Shown here in pieces: positions 7,625 to 14,942 of a DNA stretch of 64,000 nucleotides (position 1 is its first letter; each line of letters starts with the position of its first letter). The DNA is from Brevibacillus laterosporus. GTDB lineage: Bacteria; Bacillota; Bacilli; Brevibacillales; Brevibacillaceae. Position numbers and translations under genes: made by a program. The stretch lies in NCBI GenBank assembly GCA_007833815.1, contig CP033464.1:5129501-5193500 (forward strand). The letters run 5' to 3'. A model generated the notes under the pieces. That model was not told the DNA's origin, ran no database searches, and was given only the letters and a program-made list of their open reading frames with translations.

Positions 7625-8962
7625 TTACAGCACCTCCCATTCAATATCGAAAATCTCAATAGCATCAAGTGGTTTGGCCGCTAAACGGAAACCACGTTTG
7701 TCACCAATCCCATTTTTCTTATCTTCAAAAATCCATCCTTGGTCAATAGCTCCTTGAGCTTCACGCACTTCGAGATAAGTCTTTACCGCACCAACGAACG
7801 TCGCACCACCAATATCGTTGTTATCCAATTTACCTTTATACTTTTTGCCTACAGAAGTAATGTCATTAACAATCTGATCCAGCGTCATGGAGACACGAAT
7901 TTTACCAAAATCCTCTCGTTCTGCTGCTTTCAGCGTTGTTAAGGTATTGACCGCACTTTCGATCAAGTACACGTCACCATCACGCACTGCAATCAATGTG
8001 CCAGAGTTAAGTGCTGCCTGAATATCAGTATGCCCCCAGTCTTTTTCCGCTTTTTTCAACGGAACCAGCTGTGCACTCAGAGAAATGTGCGCAGGGGTAG
8101 CAGCGATCATTCCAGCAAGCCATGCTGCCCATTCTAGGCTTCCATAAGTCTTACCGTTCACATGTTGACCTGCAATAGCGCAGTTCACAACACGGCGAGA
8201 ATTGTTAGCAACAGAACGCTGTACATGCTCGTTCATGTTGTTATCTTTATCTTTCAAACCTCCGATTACTAGCGTGCTACGTTTTTTGCTAAAAAGTTCG
8301 CGGTCGGACATGAATTGTTTTGCTGCTGCTTGGATTGCAACATCAGCTGATGGCAAATACATTGCGTCAAAATCTGTACCAGAGATGGAGTTAAATAAGG
8401 TAGTAAAGTCATTAGCTGTTAGCGAAGTAATACCACTTGTTCCACCTTCGAGTGAAATCATCATTGTCTCTTCTGCTACTTTGTCACCCAACTTTTTCAC
8501 TTTGATATAAATAGATTGCTCTGCTTTTGTCACGAGCTCGTCCACGTTAGCAAAAGAGAATTTTTCTGTTTTTATCGGACCTTTGACTTGTAATTCCTTT
8601 TTACCTAATTCAACTGTGGATTCTTTGATAGAGATTTGTAGATCGTTACCAACTAATCCTGGATAACGAGCTTCTAAGGTAAAGGAATCAGATTGCGTAT
8701 AGCTGGCTGCAACGCCATTTCCGCTCGTCATACGATAACCAAGTACGGTAGCACCGCCTTCTGCTGCTAGCTCCAAGATTCCGATATGTCCAAAGGTTTC
8801 TGCTACGCGCTCTTCATAGCCTTTCATGGTGATGACTTGATCAGGAGCTCCCCATTCAGCTAGATATGGTACAAGTACCACACCGCTTTTTGGTAATACC
8901 CGTTCTTGCGCTTTTGCCTTTAATTCTACGTTTACACCTGGTCGTTCACGTTGGATTGTCAT
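7625..8962 (-). CDS. xkdK-like: Contractile tail sheath protein (XkdK-like), 445 aa
   Basis: The 445-aa length and motifs fit the XkdK/YqbK sheath family: the N-terminal RERPGVNVELKAKAQERVLP handshake strand region, the conserved WGAPDQVI turn, a variable insert around residues 95-170, and the C-terminal AIDQGWIFEDKKN domain. The sheath proves that the particle is contractile (myovirus/R-type), not flexible. It is translationally close to the tube gene (2-base gap) and to the small upstream gene (2-base gap). Confidence 0.93.
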   Translation of the reverse strand: MTIQRERPGVNVELKAKAQERVLPKSGVVLVPYLAEWGAPDQVITMKGYEERVAETFGHIGILELAAEGGATVLGYRMTSGNGVAASYTQSDSFTLEARYPGLVGNDLQISIKESTVELGKKELQVKGPIKTEKFSFANVDELVTKAEQSIYIKVKKLGDKVAEETMMISLEGGTSGITSLTANDFTTLFNSISGTDFDAMYLPSADVAIQAAAKQFMSDRELFSKKRSTLVIGGLKDKDNNMNEHVQRSVANNSRRVVNCAIAGQHVNGKTYGSLEWAAWLAGMIAATPAHISLSAQLVPLKKAEKDWGHTDIQAALNSGTLIAVRDGDVYLIESAVNTLTTLKAAEREDFGKIRVSMTLDQIVNDITSVGKKYKGKLDNNDIGGATFVGAVKTYLEVREAQGAIDQGWIFEDKKNGIGDKRGFRLAAKPLDAIEIFDIEWEVL

Positions 8963-8964
8963 AC

Positions 8965-9228
8965 TTACTTGCCTCCTCGAAATGTAGATACGTATTGACG
9001 TACTTGTTGTTCATTCATTACTTGATGGTTAGCAAATGCATGTAGCGCCCCTGCTACTTCAAAGCGCTCGGCTTGCAAGAGCGGTGCGCTCTCAATCCAT
9101 TCCTGACGAGTTCGCTTGTTTTCCTGAGCAGTAGTGTTGAGATTTAGCGCTTCAGCTTCAACACTTTGCTTTTTAGATTCAGCTTTTTTCGTCGTCTCTT
9201 CACTTGTTTGTCCTTTTAATTTAGCCAT
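8965..9228 (-). CDS. Small acidic/helical tail-operon protein, 87 aa
   Basis: The protein is Lys/Glu/Gln-rich and has no membrane segment. Its C-terminal half (LQAERFEVAGALHAFANHQVMNEQQVRQYV) looks like a small helical domain seen in proteins encoded just upstream of PBSX-like sheath genes. It overlaps the preceding gene by 8 bases. I chose the ATG at 9228, 6 bases after AAGGAGG, instead of the ATG at 9234 that abuts that site. The function is unknown; a role in tail assembly is inferred from context. Confidence 0.65.
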   Translation of the reverse strand: MAKLKGQTSEETTKKAESKKQSVEAEALNLNTTAQENKRTRQEWIESAPLLQAERFEVAGALHAFANHQVMNEQQVRQYVSTFRGGK

Positions 9229-9670
9229 GCTCATCCTCCTTCACCTCGAAGGTGTTAATTTTTTCTACCCGCTCTCTTGGTACAGGCATGAGGTATTCGT
9301 AGCGAAACGTAATCTCAGCCCGTTCCTTTTTCTCTGTATTTACATTGAATGTGCCCGGGTCGATATCAAGTAAGAGATTGTTTTTACCACGGTAACTAAA
9401 ACGTTGCTTTCTTAACAATTCACGAAGAACAGTTGTAGAAAGCGGAACCTGTATGTCTTGTTCCAAAGGATAATGCAACATGATGGTCGCTTCGCAAATC
9501 ACTTTGTAACTGGTCAAGCTGTTTCCCTTTTCCGTTACAGTCTGAGTCATGACAAAAGCGGAAGGTAGTTGGAACGTCCCCTTCATCCACTCTCCTAATT
9601 GGGAGATAATCGCTACATCGGGGTATGCCTCTTCTACCAAATCAATTAGTGTGGACAAATCTCTGTCCAT
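9221..9670 (-). CDS. Tail completion/terminator-like protein (XkdJ-like position), 149 aa
   Basis: This protein lies two genes upstream of the sheath, where PBSX/skin carry XkdJ/YqbJ-type tail terminator proteins. Its alternating strand pattern, including KVICEATIMLHYP and RAEITFRYEYLMP, agrees with the compact beta fold of tail terminators. I place the start at the ATG at 9670, just after the stop of the sigma-like gene and about 11 bases after AGGAGGTG; the longer frame would overlap that gene by 68 bases. In a headless particle this protein would cap the tail tube. Confidence 0.6.
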   Translation of the reverse strand: MDRDLSTLIDLVEEAYPDVAIISQLGEWMKGTFQLPSAFVMTQTVTEKGNSLTSYKVICEATIMLHYPLEQDIQVPLSTTVLRELLRKQRFSYRGKNNLLLDIDPGTFNVNTEKKERAEITFRYEYLMPVPRERVEKINTFEVKEDEHG

Positions 9671-9671
9671 C

Positions 9672-10547
9672 TTAGCTTTGCACCTCCTTGCGCTGTTTTG
9701 ACGAAGCTTTATCAATTTTTGGAGGAGGTCTTCCCTCAAATGTTTTTGCCTGTCTCCTTGTCTGATAAGCTTTTTTGTCTGTTGATTGTGTTTCTGTTGA
9801 CGGCTTGTTTGTAGACTGCTTACCTTTGTTAGCCAATTGTACTCTGACGACTCCTAGTAATCTTGGATGCAGGATCATTCTGGTGTGTACCTCCTTGCTC
9901 ACCGGTTCATGCCTCGCCAAATGGTCCTTACACTTATAGGTGGCTTCTGCCCCACACAAACAAACGTTCGCTATCAAGGGGTTTAACGCCCCCTTTCTCA
10001 AAAAGAAAACAGCCATCACAAGGATAGCTGTTAGATTCTTGGCAAATTCAATTTTTTGTTGGGCCCGGGAAAGCAAGGTGGATACATTCCCTCTAGATAA
10101 AAATAACATTTCAGCAACCTTGTCGTGGGTAAAGCCTCCTCCATGCACCATGAGATAACATTCTCTTTCTTTTTCCGTTACAAACTGAAGATAAAAATCA
10201 ATCATCTCCCGTTCAGCATCACTTACGCCGACTCGGCATCCTCCTGTACCCGGTGTCACATAGCTCTGCATTTTAAAAGGATCTAATAAAATTTCGCGCT
10301 GTTCCTTAGATCGTCTCTCAATACCACGTTGATTATCAGGCTGTCTTCGTGTTTCAAGCCATTCGATCGCATATTCCACATCGCGAATACTTGCAGCTAG
10401 ACTACTGCGCAATGCTTCTTGATTGGAATGATGTGCATGATCAGAACTAGCACCTTGATCCGAACTCACAACTTGGGCTAACATACTCTTTAGTTGTTTT
10501 TTGGTTCCTTTATAGGAAGTAATTAGTTTTTTCATGTTCGTTGTCAT
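9672..10547 (-). CDS. xpf-like: Xpf-like sigma-factor-like activator with a C-terminal extension, 291 aa
   Basis: Residues about 105-165 form a sigma-70 region 4-type helix-turn-helix: a DAEREMIDFYLQFVTEKERE lead-in, then the DKVAEMLFLSRGNVSTLLSR recognition helices. In PBSX, Xpf is the positive control factor that turns on the late (structural) operon. Unlike Xpf (about 170 aa) this protein continues for some 110 residues with a Cys-containing segment (VCLCGAEATYKCKDH) and a basic Ser/Thr/Gln-rich tail. The ATG follows AAGGGGGATAAAAGT. It ends 1 base before the tail terminator-like gene, with no terminase or head genes between. Confidence 0.75.
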   Translation of the reverse strand: MTTNMKKLITSYKGTKKQLKSMLAQVVSSDQGASSDHAHHSNQEALRSSLAASIRDVEYAIEWLETRRQPDNQRGIERRSKEQREILLDPFKMQSYVTPGTGGCRVGVSDAEREMIDFYLQFVTEKERECYLMVHGGGFTHDKVAEMLFLSRGNVSTLLSRAQQKIEFAKNLTAILVMAVFFLRKGALNPLIANVCLCGAEATYKCKDHLARHEPVSKEVHTRMILHPRLLGVVRVQLANKGKQSTNKPSTETQSTDKKAYQTRRQAKTFEGRPPPKIDKASSKQRKEVQS

Positions 10548-10620
10548 ACTTTTATCCCCCTTGTTTTAATCAGTCACTTTTTCAGTGCTCATATGTTTAT
10601 CTGCTTTGTTCGTAGCAGGC

Positions 10621-10782
10621 TCATCGTCTGTTCGCTGCTCTATCTTTCAAAAACTGAATACTTGTGGTATCTCCCATCAAGCGTCTCCACTCATATTCTG
10701 AGATCTCTCTAGGTTTTTTCTGTCTTGGAGTTGTTTTACTAGCTTGATGTTGCCTTCTCTGTTTTTGATTGCGGTTGCTCAT
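10621..10782 (-). CDS. Small basic phage-associated protein, 53 aa
   Basis: This protein starts MSNRNQKQRRQH and is very rich in Arg, Lys and Gln in its first half, with a helical EISEYEWRRLMGD segment after it. The ATG at 10782 has a GGAGGGAGAAC ribosome site; longer in-frame starts would read back through the upstream terminator hairpin. It lies between XtrA-like and Xpf-like genes. Small basic proteins in this position are common in PBSX-like elements but have no assigned function that I know of. Confidence 0.6.
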   Translation of the reverse strand: MSNRNQKQRRQHQASKTTPRQKKPREISEYEWRRLMGDTTSIQFLKDRAANRR

Positions 10783-10842
10783 GTTCTCCCTCCTTTTCAT
10801 TTCATTGAATGTCGATATAGGTTTTATAGATTTTTTCCTAAC

Positions 10843-10894
10843 AAAAAAGAAGGACGCCAGACACTCCCACTCGTAGTGGAAATATCCAGCGCCC
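10843..10894 (-). terminator. Intrinsic terminator after the XtrA-like gene
   Basis: A long minus-strand hairpin (outer stem GGGCGC/GCGTCC with a G-U pair, inner stem around CCACT/AGTGG) is followed by TTCTTTTTTG. It separates the short early transcript of the XtrA-like gene from the genes to its left, which then need their own promoter or read-through. Confidence 0.6.
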
Positions 10895-10928
10895 TCCCGC
10901 ATCTCGGTATCAGGCCAATATGTAGTTG

Positions 10929-11135
10929 TTAAAATAATTCATTTTCTTGGAATGCTATTTTAGCTATCTTGCCTTGGCTAGATTTGACGATAGTCTCACC
11001 GTGATGAACCAGGGACACTATTTTAACTTTCCCTTGAACAGGGTCAATGAGAACCATACTAGCTTCCCTACCGACCGGAATTGTTACCTGTTTCATATCC
11101 AGTGTTAGTTTCATCTCTGTAGACCGCATTCTCAT
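10929..11135 (-). CDS. xtrA-like: XtrA/YqaO-like small phage protein, 68 aa
   Basis: The protein matches the XtrA/YqaO pattern of PBSX and skin: MKLTLDMKQVTIPV strand, central HHGETIVKSSQGKI segment with conserved HGE and QGK residues, and a short C-terminus. XtrA lies between the repressor region and the Xpf gene in PBSX, as here. The likely start is the second ATG (11129), 9 bases after GAGGGGG; the first ATG is only 3 bases away. Biochemical function is unknown. Confidence 0.75.
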   Translation of the reverse strand: MRMRSTEMKLTLDMKQVTIPVGREASMVLIDPVQGKVKIVSLVHHGETIVKSSQGKIAKIAFQENELF

Positions 11136-11190
11136 CTTCCCCCTCTGGAACTTGCTGAATCAGCTATTTCAAGCGAAAAATTTGAGCATT

Positions 11191-11220
11191 AATCAACTTT
11201 CAATTTAATGATAGTTGATT
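11191..11220. promoter_or_regulatory. Inverted repeat, probable Xre operator
   Basis: The arms AATCAACT (11191-11198) and AGTTGATT (11213-11220) are perfect complements separated by 14 bases. They lie in the 190-bp divergent region between the XtrA-like gene and the Xre-like repressor, with further TTGATT-like half sites nearby (around 11231-11245). This is where a PBSX-type Xre repressor would bind to control both directions. Confidence 0.55.
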
Positions 11221-11243
11221 AAAACTCAAAAGTCAATCAAAAC

Positions 11244-11273
11244 TTGCTAATACCTCAACTAAATAGATATAAT
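11244..11273 (+). promoter_or_regulatory. Putative promoter of the Xre-like repressor
   Basis: TTGCTA (11244-11249) and a perfect TATAAT (11268-11273) are separated by 18 bases and point toward the repressor gene that starts at 11326. Confidence 0.55.
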
Positions 11274-11325
11274 GGGAGTAAACAGGCTAGGTATTGATCA
11301 TAAGTTAGACAAGGCGGTGATAGGA

Positions 11326-11682
11326 ATGACTCTCGGAGAACGATTAAAGGAAAAACGAAAAGAATATAAATGGACCCAAAAAGAGATTGCAGACAAATTA
11401 GGCATCGATAACACCACTGTCTCAAAATGGGAATCAAATACCTATGAACCTGATGCTACCTCTCTCAAAGAATTAGCTGAAATATATCAAACATCTACCG
11501 ATTACTTGCTCAACAAACAGCAAAAGGAAGAAAATAATTACTCCTTGGATGATAGCGATCAAGCTACGGGACTTGCCTTTATCACAGGGGGCGACTCTTT
11601 AACAGAAGAAGAAGCGGAGTACTTGAAGGAAAGTTTAGAGCTTTTTCGAAGAATGAAAGAAAAACGGGCAAAGTCTAGGTGA
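11326..11682 (+). CDS. xre-like: Xre-family repressor of the tail module, 118 aa
   Basis: Residues 1-60 form a canonical XRE helix-turn-helix (TLGERLKEKRKEYKWTQKEI, then TVSKWESNTYEPD), and the acidic C-terminal part is probably for oligomerisation. It is transcribed away from the tail operon, as PBSX xre is, and should silence it until DNA damage. No large protease-sensitive domain is present, so derepression must work as in PBSX and not by CI-type self-cleavage. The ATG at 11326 follows AAGGCGGTGATAGGA; the longer frame has no ribosome site. Confidence 0.85.
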   Translation: MTLGERLKEKRKEYKWTQKEIADKLGIDNTTVSKWESNTYEPDATSLKELAEIYQTSTDYLLNKQQKEENNYSLDDSDQATGLAFITGGDSLTEEEAEYLKESLELFRRMKEKRAKSR

Positions 11683-11960
11683 TTTGATATACCATGCTAG
11701 CCCGCTATGCTGAAATTTGATTGGACATTTTTAAGAGATATGATCTTCTCTAGAAAGGTTACGTACTTCCTAGAAACAGAGTTCCTGATAAAATAGCTCC
11801 TCCGTAAATTATCTTTACTAGAACGAGTTTCTAGAACGCTACACTTTTTTAGAACGAGTTTGATCAAAGGATTCTATAAAATAAATTTTGGGAAAGGAAC
11901 TTTAGCAAAATTTTTCCCGTTCATATAAAAAAGGCATAAGGAATCTTTCATCCCTATGCC
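11683..11960. other. Intergenic stretch with a short direct repeat and a terminator
   Basis: No convincing gene is visible here. The 12-mer TAGAACGAGTTT occurs at 11819-11830 and 11850-11861. A hairpin GGCATA-AGGA/TCCCTATGCC at 11933-11960 with six or more A before it on the plus strand is a minus-strand intrinsic terminator, serving the ABC transporter operon to the right. Confidence 0.5.
11926..11960 (-). terminator. Terminator of the Bce-type ABC transporter operon
   Basis: The minus strand reads GGCATAGGGA, a short loop, TCCTTATGCC, then TTTTTT. It lies 83 bases downstream of the permease stop codon. Confidence 0.7.
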
Positions 11961-12042
11961 CTATAACTAATACCTCAATTCTATACCTCAAATCTGATGT
12001 TCAATCCTACTCTTTTGTTATTTAACCCTCAAATGGCTTTCT

Positions 12043-14073
12043 TTAGACAATTCCCCTGTAAAGCAATTTGAGATACCGCCAGCGAATCAGCCAGAAATAC
12101 AAGAACTGGGTGACCACAAAACATCCGAGAACAATCACAGAACTTGCCATGACTGAATATGGGAGCAATTGTTGAAGAGCGGTAAATGCTACTCCACTGT
12201 GAACAATCGCTATCACGATAGGTAAAAAGAACATAATAAGCAACTGTCTTGTTACGGTTTTTCTTAATTCTTTACCAGTAAGGCCTAGCTTCCCAATCAG
12301 TTGGTATTGGGCATGCTCCCTGTCCAAATCTGTATATAATCTGAAATAAAGAAAGCTAGAAGCGAATGTGAAGAACACAAAACCAATCATTACACTTGAT
12401 ATAAGTAGTAATCCATTCTCTTGCTTAGCTTCTTTCCACTCCAAACTTAAAGCATAAAAATGATACGGTGATTCATAGTGCTGCAATCTTTCATTCAATT
12501 GATTTGATACATGTAGGGTGTTTACCCAATCTTCTACCACAAAGGCATTGATTCTCATAGGTAGCTGTACTGTCTCCGATTCAGATGATTCTTGCAAATC
12601 TTGAGATGAAGCTTGTTCAGAATTGCTAGGATGTTCTCCATTCTTTTGTGACTCTGATGAACCTTTGGACGCGTCTACACTAGCTTCCAAATGACTAGCA
12701 AGAATTCTTTCGTACGTCTGATCCGTTACTGCCACAAAGTAATCATCGCCAAAATTTTGTGGCATAACCATATGATCAACCGCTTTTTTCATAGACAAAT
12801 CAAGATTCAAGGTGCCATTTGTAAGATGGAGTTGTTGATCAAACTTCTGTTTATTGATCCCCCGTTCTTGAGCAAATCTTCCTGGGATCAGCAAAAATTC
12901 CCCTTCTTTTAATGTTTCTGTAGGATACTCAAGAGCTTGTGCCAGTTGATTATAATTTGTTACGGACATGACCAAGTTGTTATCTGTCCAGATTATCTCA
13001 GCAAAAGCATGATGATAAGAGAATCCTGCGTTAGTCAACTCTCTTTCAATTAGGGAAACATGCTCCTGTTCCTGTGGATTTTTCGTATAAGAAATATAGG
13101 TAAATGCATATGGATTTTTAATTTTAGCCAATCCTTGATTTCCCATAGCTGCACAGGTTCCTATGGCTACAAAGGCTACTGCTGAGACAACCGCTACCAT
13201 AAAAAACATGTTTGCATTGTCTCGCATGCGGTACACCAATTCTGCCATAGTCAGGATGTTCGTTCTTTTAAAAAAGAGCCTTTCTCTCTTCTGTAAAAAA
13301 CGAATGATGAATACGCTACACTGGGTGAAGAAAAAGTAGGTTCCAACGACAACAAGCCCCACCCCACTAAATAATATAGAAAACAGATGGTTACCTATCG
13401 CAAAATAGAAGACACACAGATAGCCTGTCCCAATCAAGACAACTGCAAGGATTGATAACCAAATAGAAGCTTTAGGCTCCGGCTTCGGCTTTTCACCCGT
13501 TTGCATTAGTTCGATCAGCTTATTCACTTTCATTGTTCTGGAGGTGAAGAAAGAGATAGCCAAAAACAAGACAAAAAAGGCGCCTAGAGTAATTCCGATT
13601 GCTTTATAGGGCAAATAAAATGGCAGACCTTTATTTATAGCTAGCATATCTGCACTAATCAGTAAGACAAGCTTGGCAAATACCAGACCAACCAATATTC
13701 CCAATGCCATAGAAAGTACACCAATAATCATATTCTCTAAAAACACTAGCTTGTTTAATTGCTTGTTTGTCATTCCATGGATGAGCAAAATGCCAAATTC
13801 TTTTTTCCGTGTTTGCAAAAAAGCACTAACGGAATACAAGACAAAGAAAAAAGAGAAGATAAAGATGAAGTATGGAGGCAATTTCATCGCCATTTTTCCA
13901 AGCGAATTCATTGTCACGCTCCAGCCTGTTAGATCTCCTTGCAGATCAGGATGAAAAGAGATCAGAGCATACGTGAAAAACATCATAACGGAGAAGGCAC
14001 AGCTCAAAAAATGAGCAGCATAAGCTCGCTTGTTTCGCATCACGTTATTACGAGCGTACTGTTGAAAAGTCAT
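12043..14073 (-). CDS. bceB-like: BceB-type ABC transporter permease, 676 aa
   Basis: This is a FtsX-fold permease of the peptide-7-exporter (Bce) type. It has 10 predicted membrane segments and one large extracellular domain of about 220 residues between segments 7 and 8 (roughly residues 310-570), rich in Ser, Glu and Gln around the middle. Bce permeases both detect antimicrobial peptides such as bacitracin or lipid-II binders and relay the signal to a partner histidine kinase. The ATG at 14073 follows GGGGGAGAGGCGC and overlaps the ATPase gene by 26 bases. The four-gene order regulator-kinase-ATPase-permease supports the assignment. Confidence 0.88.
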   Translation of the reverse strand: MTFQQYARNNVMRNKRAYAAHFLSCAFSVMMFFTYALISFHPDLQGDLTGWSVTMNSLGKMAMKLPPYFIFIFSFFFVLYSVSAFLQTRKKEFGILLIHGMTNKQLNKLVFLENMIIGVLSMALGILVGLVFAKLVLLISADMLAINKGLPFYLPYKAIGITLGAFFVLFLAISFFTSRTMKVNKLIELMQTGEKPKPEPKASIWLSILAVVLIGTGYLCVFYFAIGNHLFSILFSGVGLVVVGTYFFFTQCSVFIIRFLQKRERLFFKRTNILTMAELVYRMRDNANMFFMVAVVSAVAFVAIGTCAAMGNQGLAKIKNPYAFTYISYTKNPQEQEHVSLIERELTNAGFSYHHAFAEIIWTDNNLVMSVTNYNQLAQALEYPTETLKEGEFLLIPGRFAQERGINKQKFDQQLHLTNGTLNLDLSMKKAVDHMVMPQNFGDDYFVAVTDQTYERILASHLEASVDASKGSSESQKNGEHPSNSEQASSQDLQESSESETVQLPMRINAFVVEDWVNTLHVSNQLNERLQHYESPYHFYALSLEWKEAKQENGLLLISSVMIGFVFFTFASSFLYFRLYTDLDREHAQYQLIGKLGLTGKELRKTVTRQLLIMFFLPIVIAIVHSGVAFTALQQLLPYSVMASSVIVLGCFVVTQFLYFWLIRWRYLKLLYRGIV

Positions 14074-14818
14074 GCGCCTCTCCCCCCAATAACGACAACA
14101 CATTCATGATTTTCTGGTAGAATGCCTGACGGTTGTCCCCACGATATACTTCATTAAAAAGCTTGCCATCTTTAATGAAAACGACTCGATTGCAATAACT
14201 AGCAGCTAAAGCATCATGCGTAACAAGCATCATGGTCGTTTGATCGTTCTTGTTGTATGTAGACAACAGTTGCATGACATCTCTAGCTGCCTTTGAGTCT
14301 AAGTTCCCTGTCGGCTCATCAGCTAGCAGTAATTTCGGTTGATGAATCATGGCCCTCGCAATCGCTGTACGTTGTGCTTGTCCACCTGAAATCTCATACG
14401 TACGTTTATTCAAAATCGGGGTAATACCTAATTTGTCAGCAATAGCGGCAACTTTATGATTCATCGTATCCAAGCTAGTGCCATCAAGCGTTAACGGTAG
14501 TAAAATATTCTCTTTTACTGTCAATGTGTTCAAGAGGTTAAAGGATTGAAAAACAAATCCCAGCTCCCGTCTACGAAATAGCGCCAATTGATCTGGCGAG
14601 AGAAGGTGTGGGTTTTGATTATTAATCAAAACTTCCCCTGATGTGGGTGAATCAATCGTAGACACCATGTTAAGTAGGGTAGTTTTTCCACTCCCCGACG
14701 GGCCCATGATCCCAACGAACTCCCCCTCTTGAATGGTCAAATCAATATTGGACAATGCTTCATAGGAAATCTTTCCTTGATAGATTTTGCTCAGTGCACG
14801 AGCCTTTACAATATCCAT
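14048..14818 (-). CDS. bceA-like: BceA-type ABC transporter ATP-binding protein, 256 aa
   Basis: The protein has all ATPase motifs: Walker A GPSGSGKTT, Q-loop VFQSFNLL, signature SGGQAQR, Walker B LLLADEP and the switch His in VTHD. It belongs to the MacB/LolD-like subfamily that works with BceB-type permeases. I prefer the ATG at 14818, 6 bases after GGGGAGC, over the in-frame GTG at 14824. A BceR-type box lies about 90 bases upstream, so the pair is probably induced by its own two-component system. Confidence 0.92.
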   Translation of the reverse strand: MDIVKARALSKIYQGKISYEALSNIDLTIQEGEFVGIMGPSGSGKTTLLNMVSTIDSPTSGEVLINNQNPHLLSPDQLALFRRRELGFVFQSFNLLNTLTVKENILLPLTLDGTSLDTMNHKVAAIADKLGITPILNKRTYEISGGQAQRTAIARAMIHQPKLLLADEPTGNLDSKAARDVMQLLSTYNKNDQTTMMLVTHDALAASYCNRVVFIKDGKLFNEVYRGDNRQAFYQKIMNVLSLLGGEAHDFSTVRS

Positions 14819-14850
14819 GTGCACGCTCCCCTTTCCATTTCATTCTGTTA

Positions 14851-14872
14851 CCCAGTGTAATCAACTGGGGGA
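14851..14872. repeat. Small inverted repeat in the bceA-like leader
   Basis: CCCAGT and ACTGGG flank a 7-base loop between the BceR-type box and the ATPase start codon. There is no following T run, so it is not a simple terminator; an mRNA leader hairpin is possible. Confidence 0.35.
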
Positions 14873-14903
14873 GATGTTCATATAAAACATTCTTTCATTT
14901 TCC

Positions 14904-14917
14904 TTACATGTTTGTAA
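14904..14917 (-). promoter_or_regulatory. BceR-type operator upstream of the ABC transporter
   Basis: The sequence TTACA-N4-TGTAA matches the published BceR-family consensus TNACA-N4-TGTAA exactly. It sits in the 118-bp gap between the histidine kinase stop and the ATPase start, followed by a TATATG -10-like element on the minus strand. This predicts induction of the transporter by the adjacent response regulator. Confidence 0.75.
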
Positions 14918-14942
14918 GATTTCACGTAAGTCCATACCTAAT

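Noticed and set aside
11819-11861. LexA (SOS) operator or phage attachment site
   Set aside because: The 12-mer TAGAACGAGTTT is repeated twice but does not match the Gram-positive SOS box (CGAAC-N4-GTTCG), and no integrase gene is adjacent.
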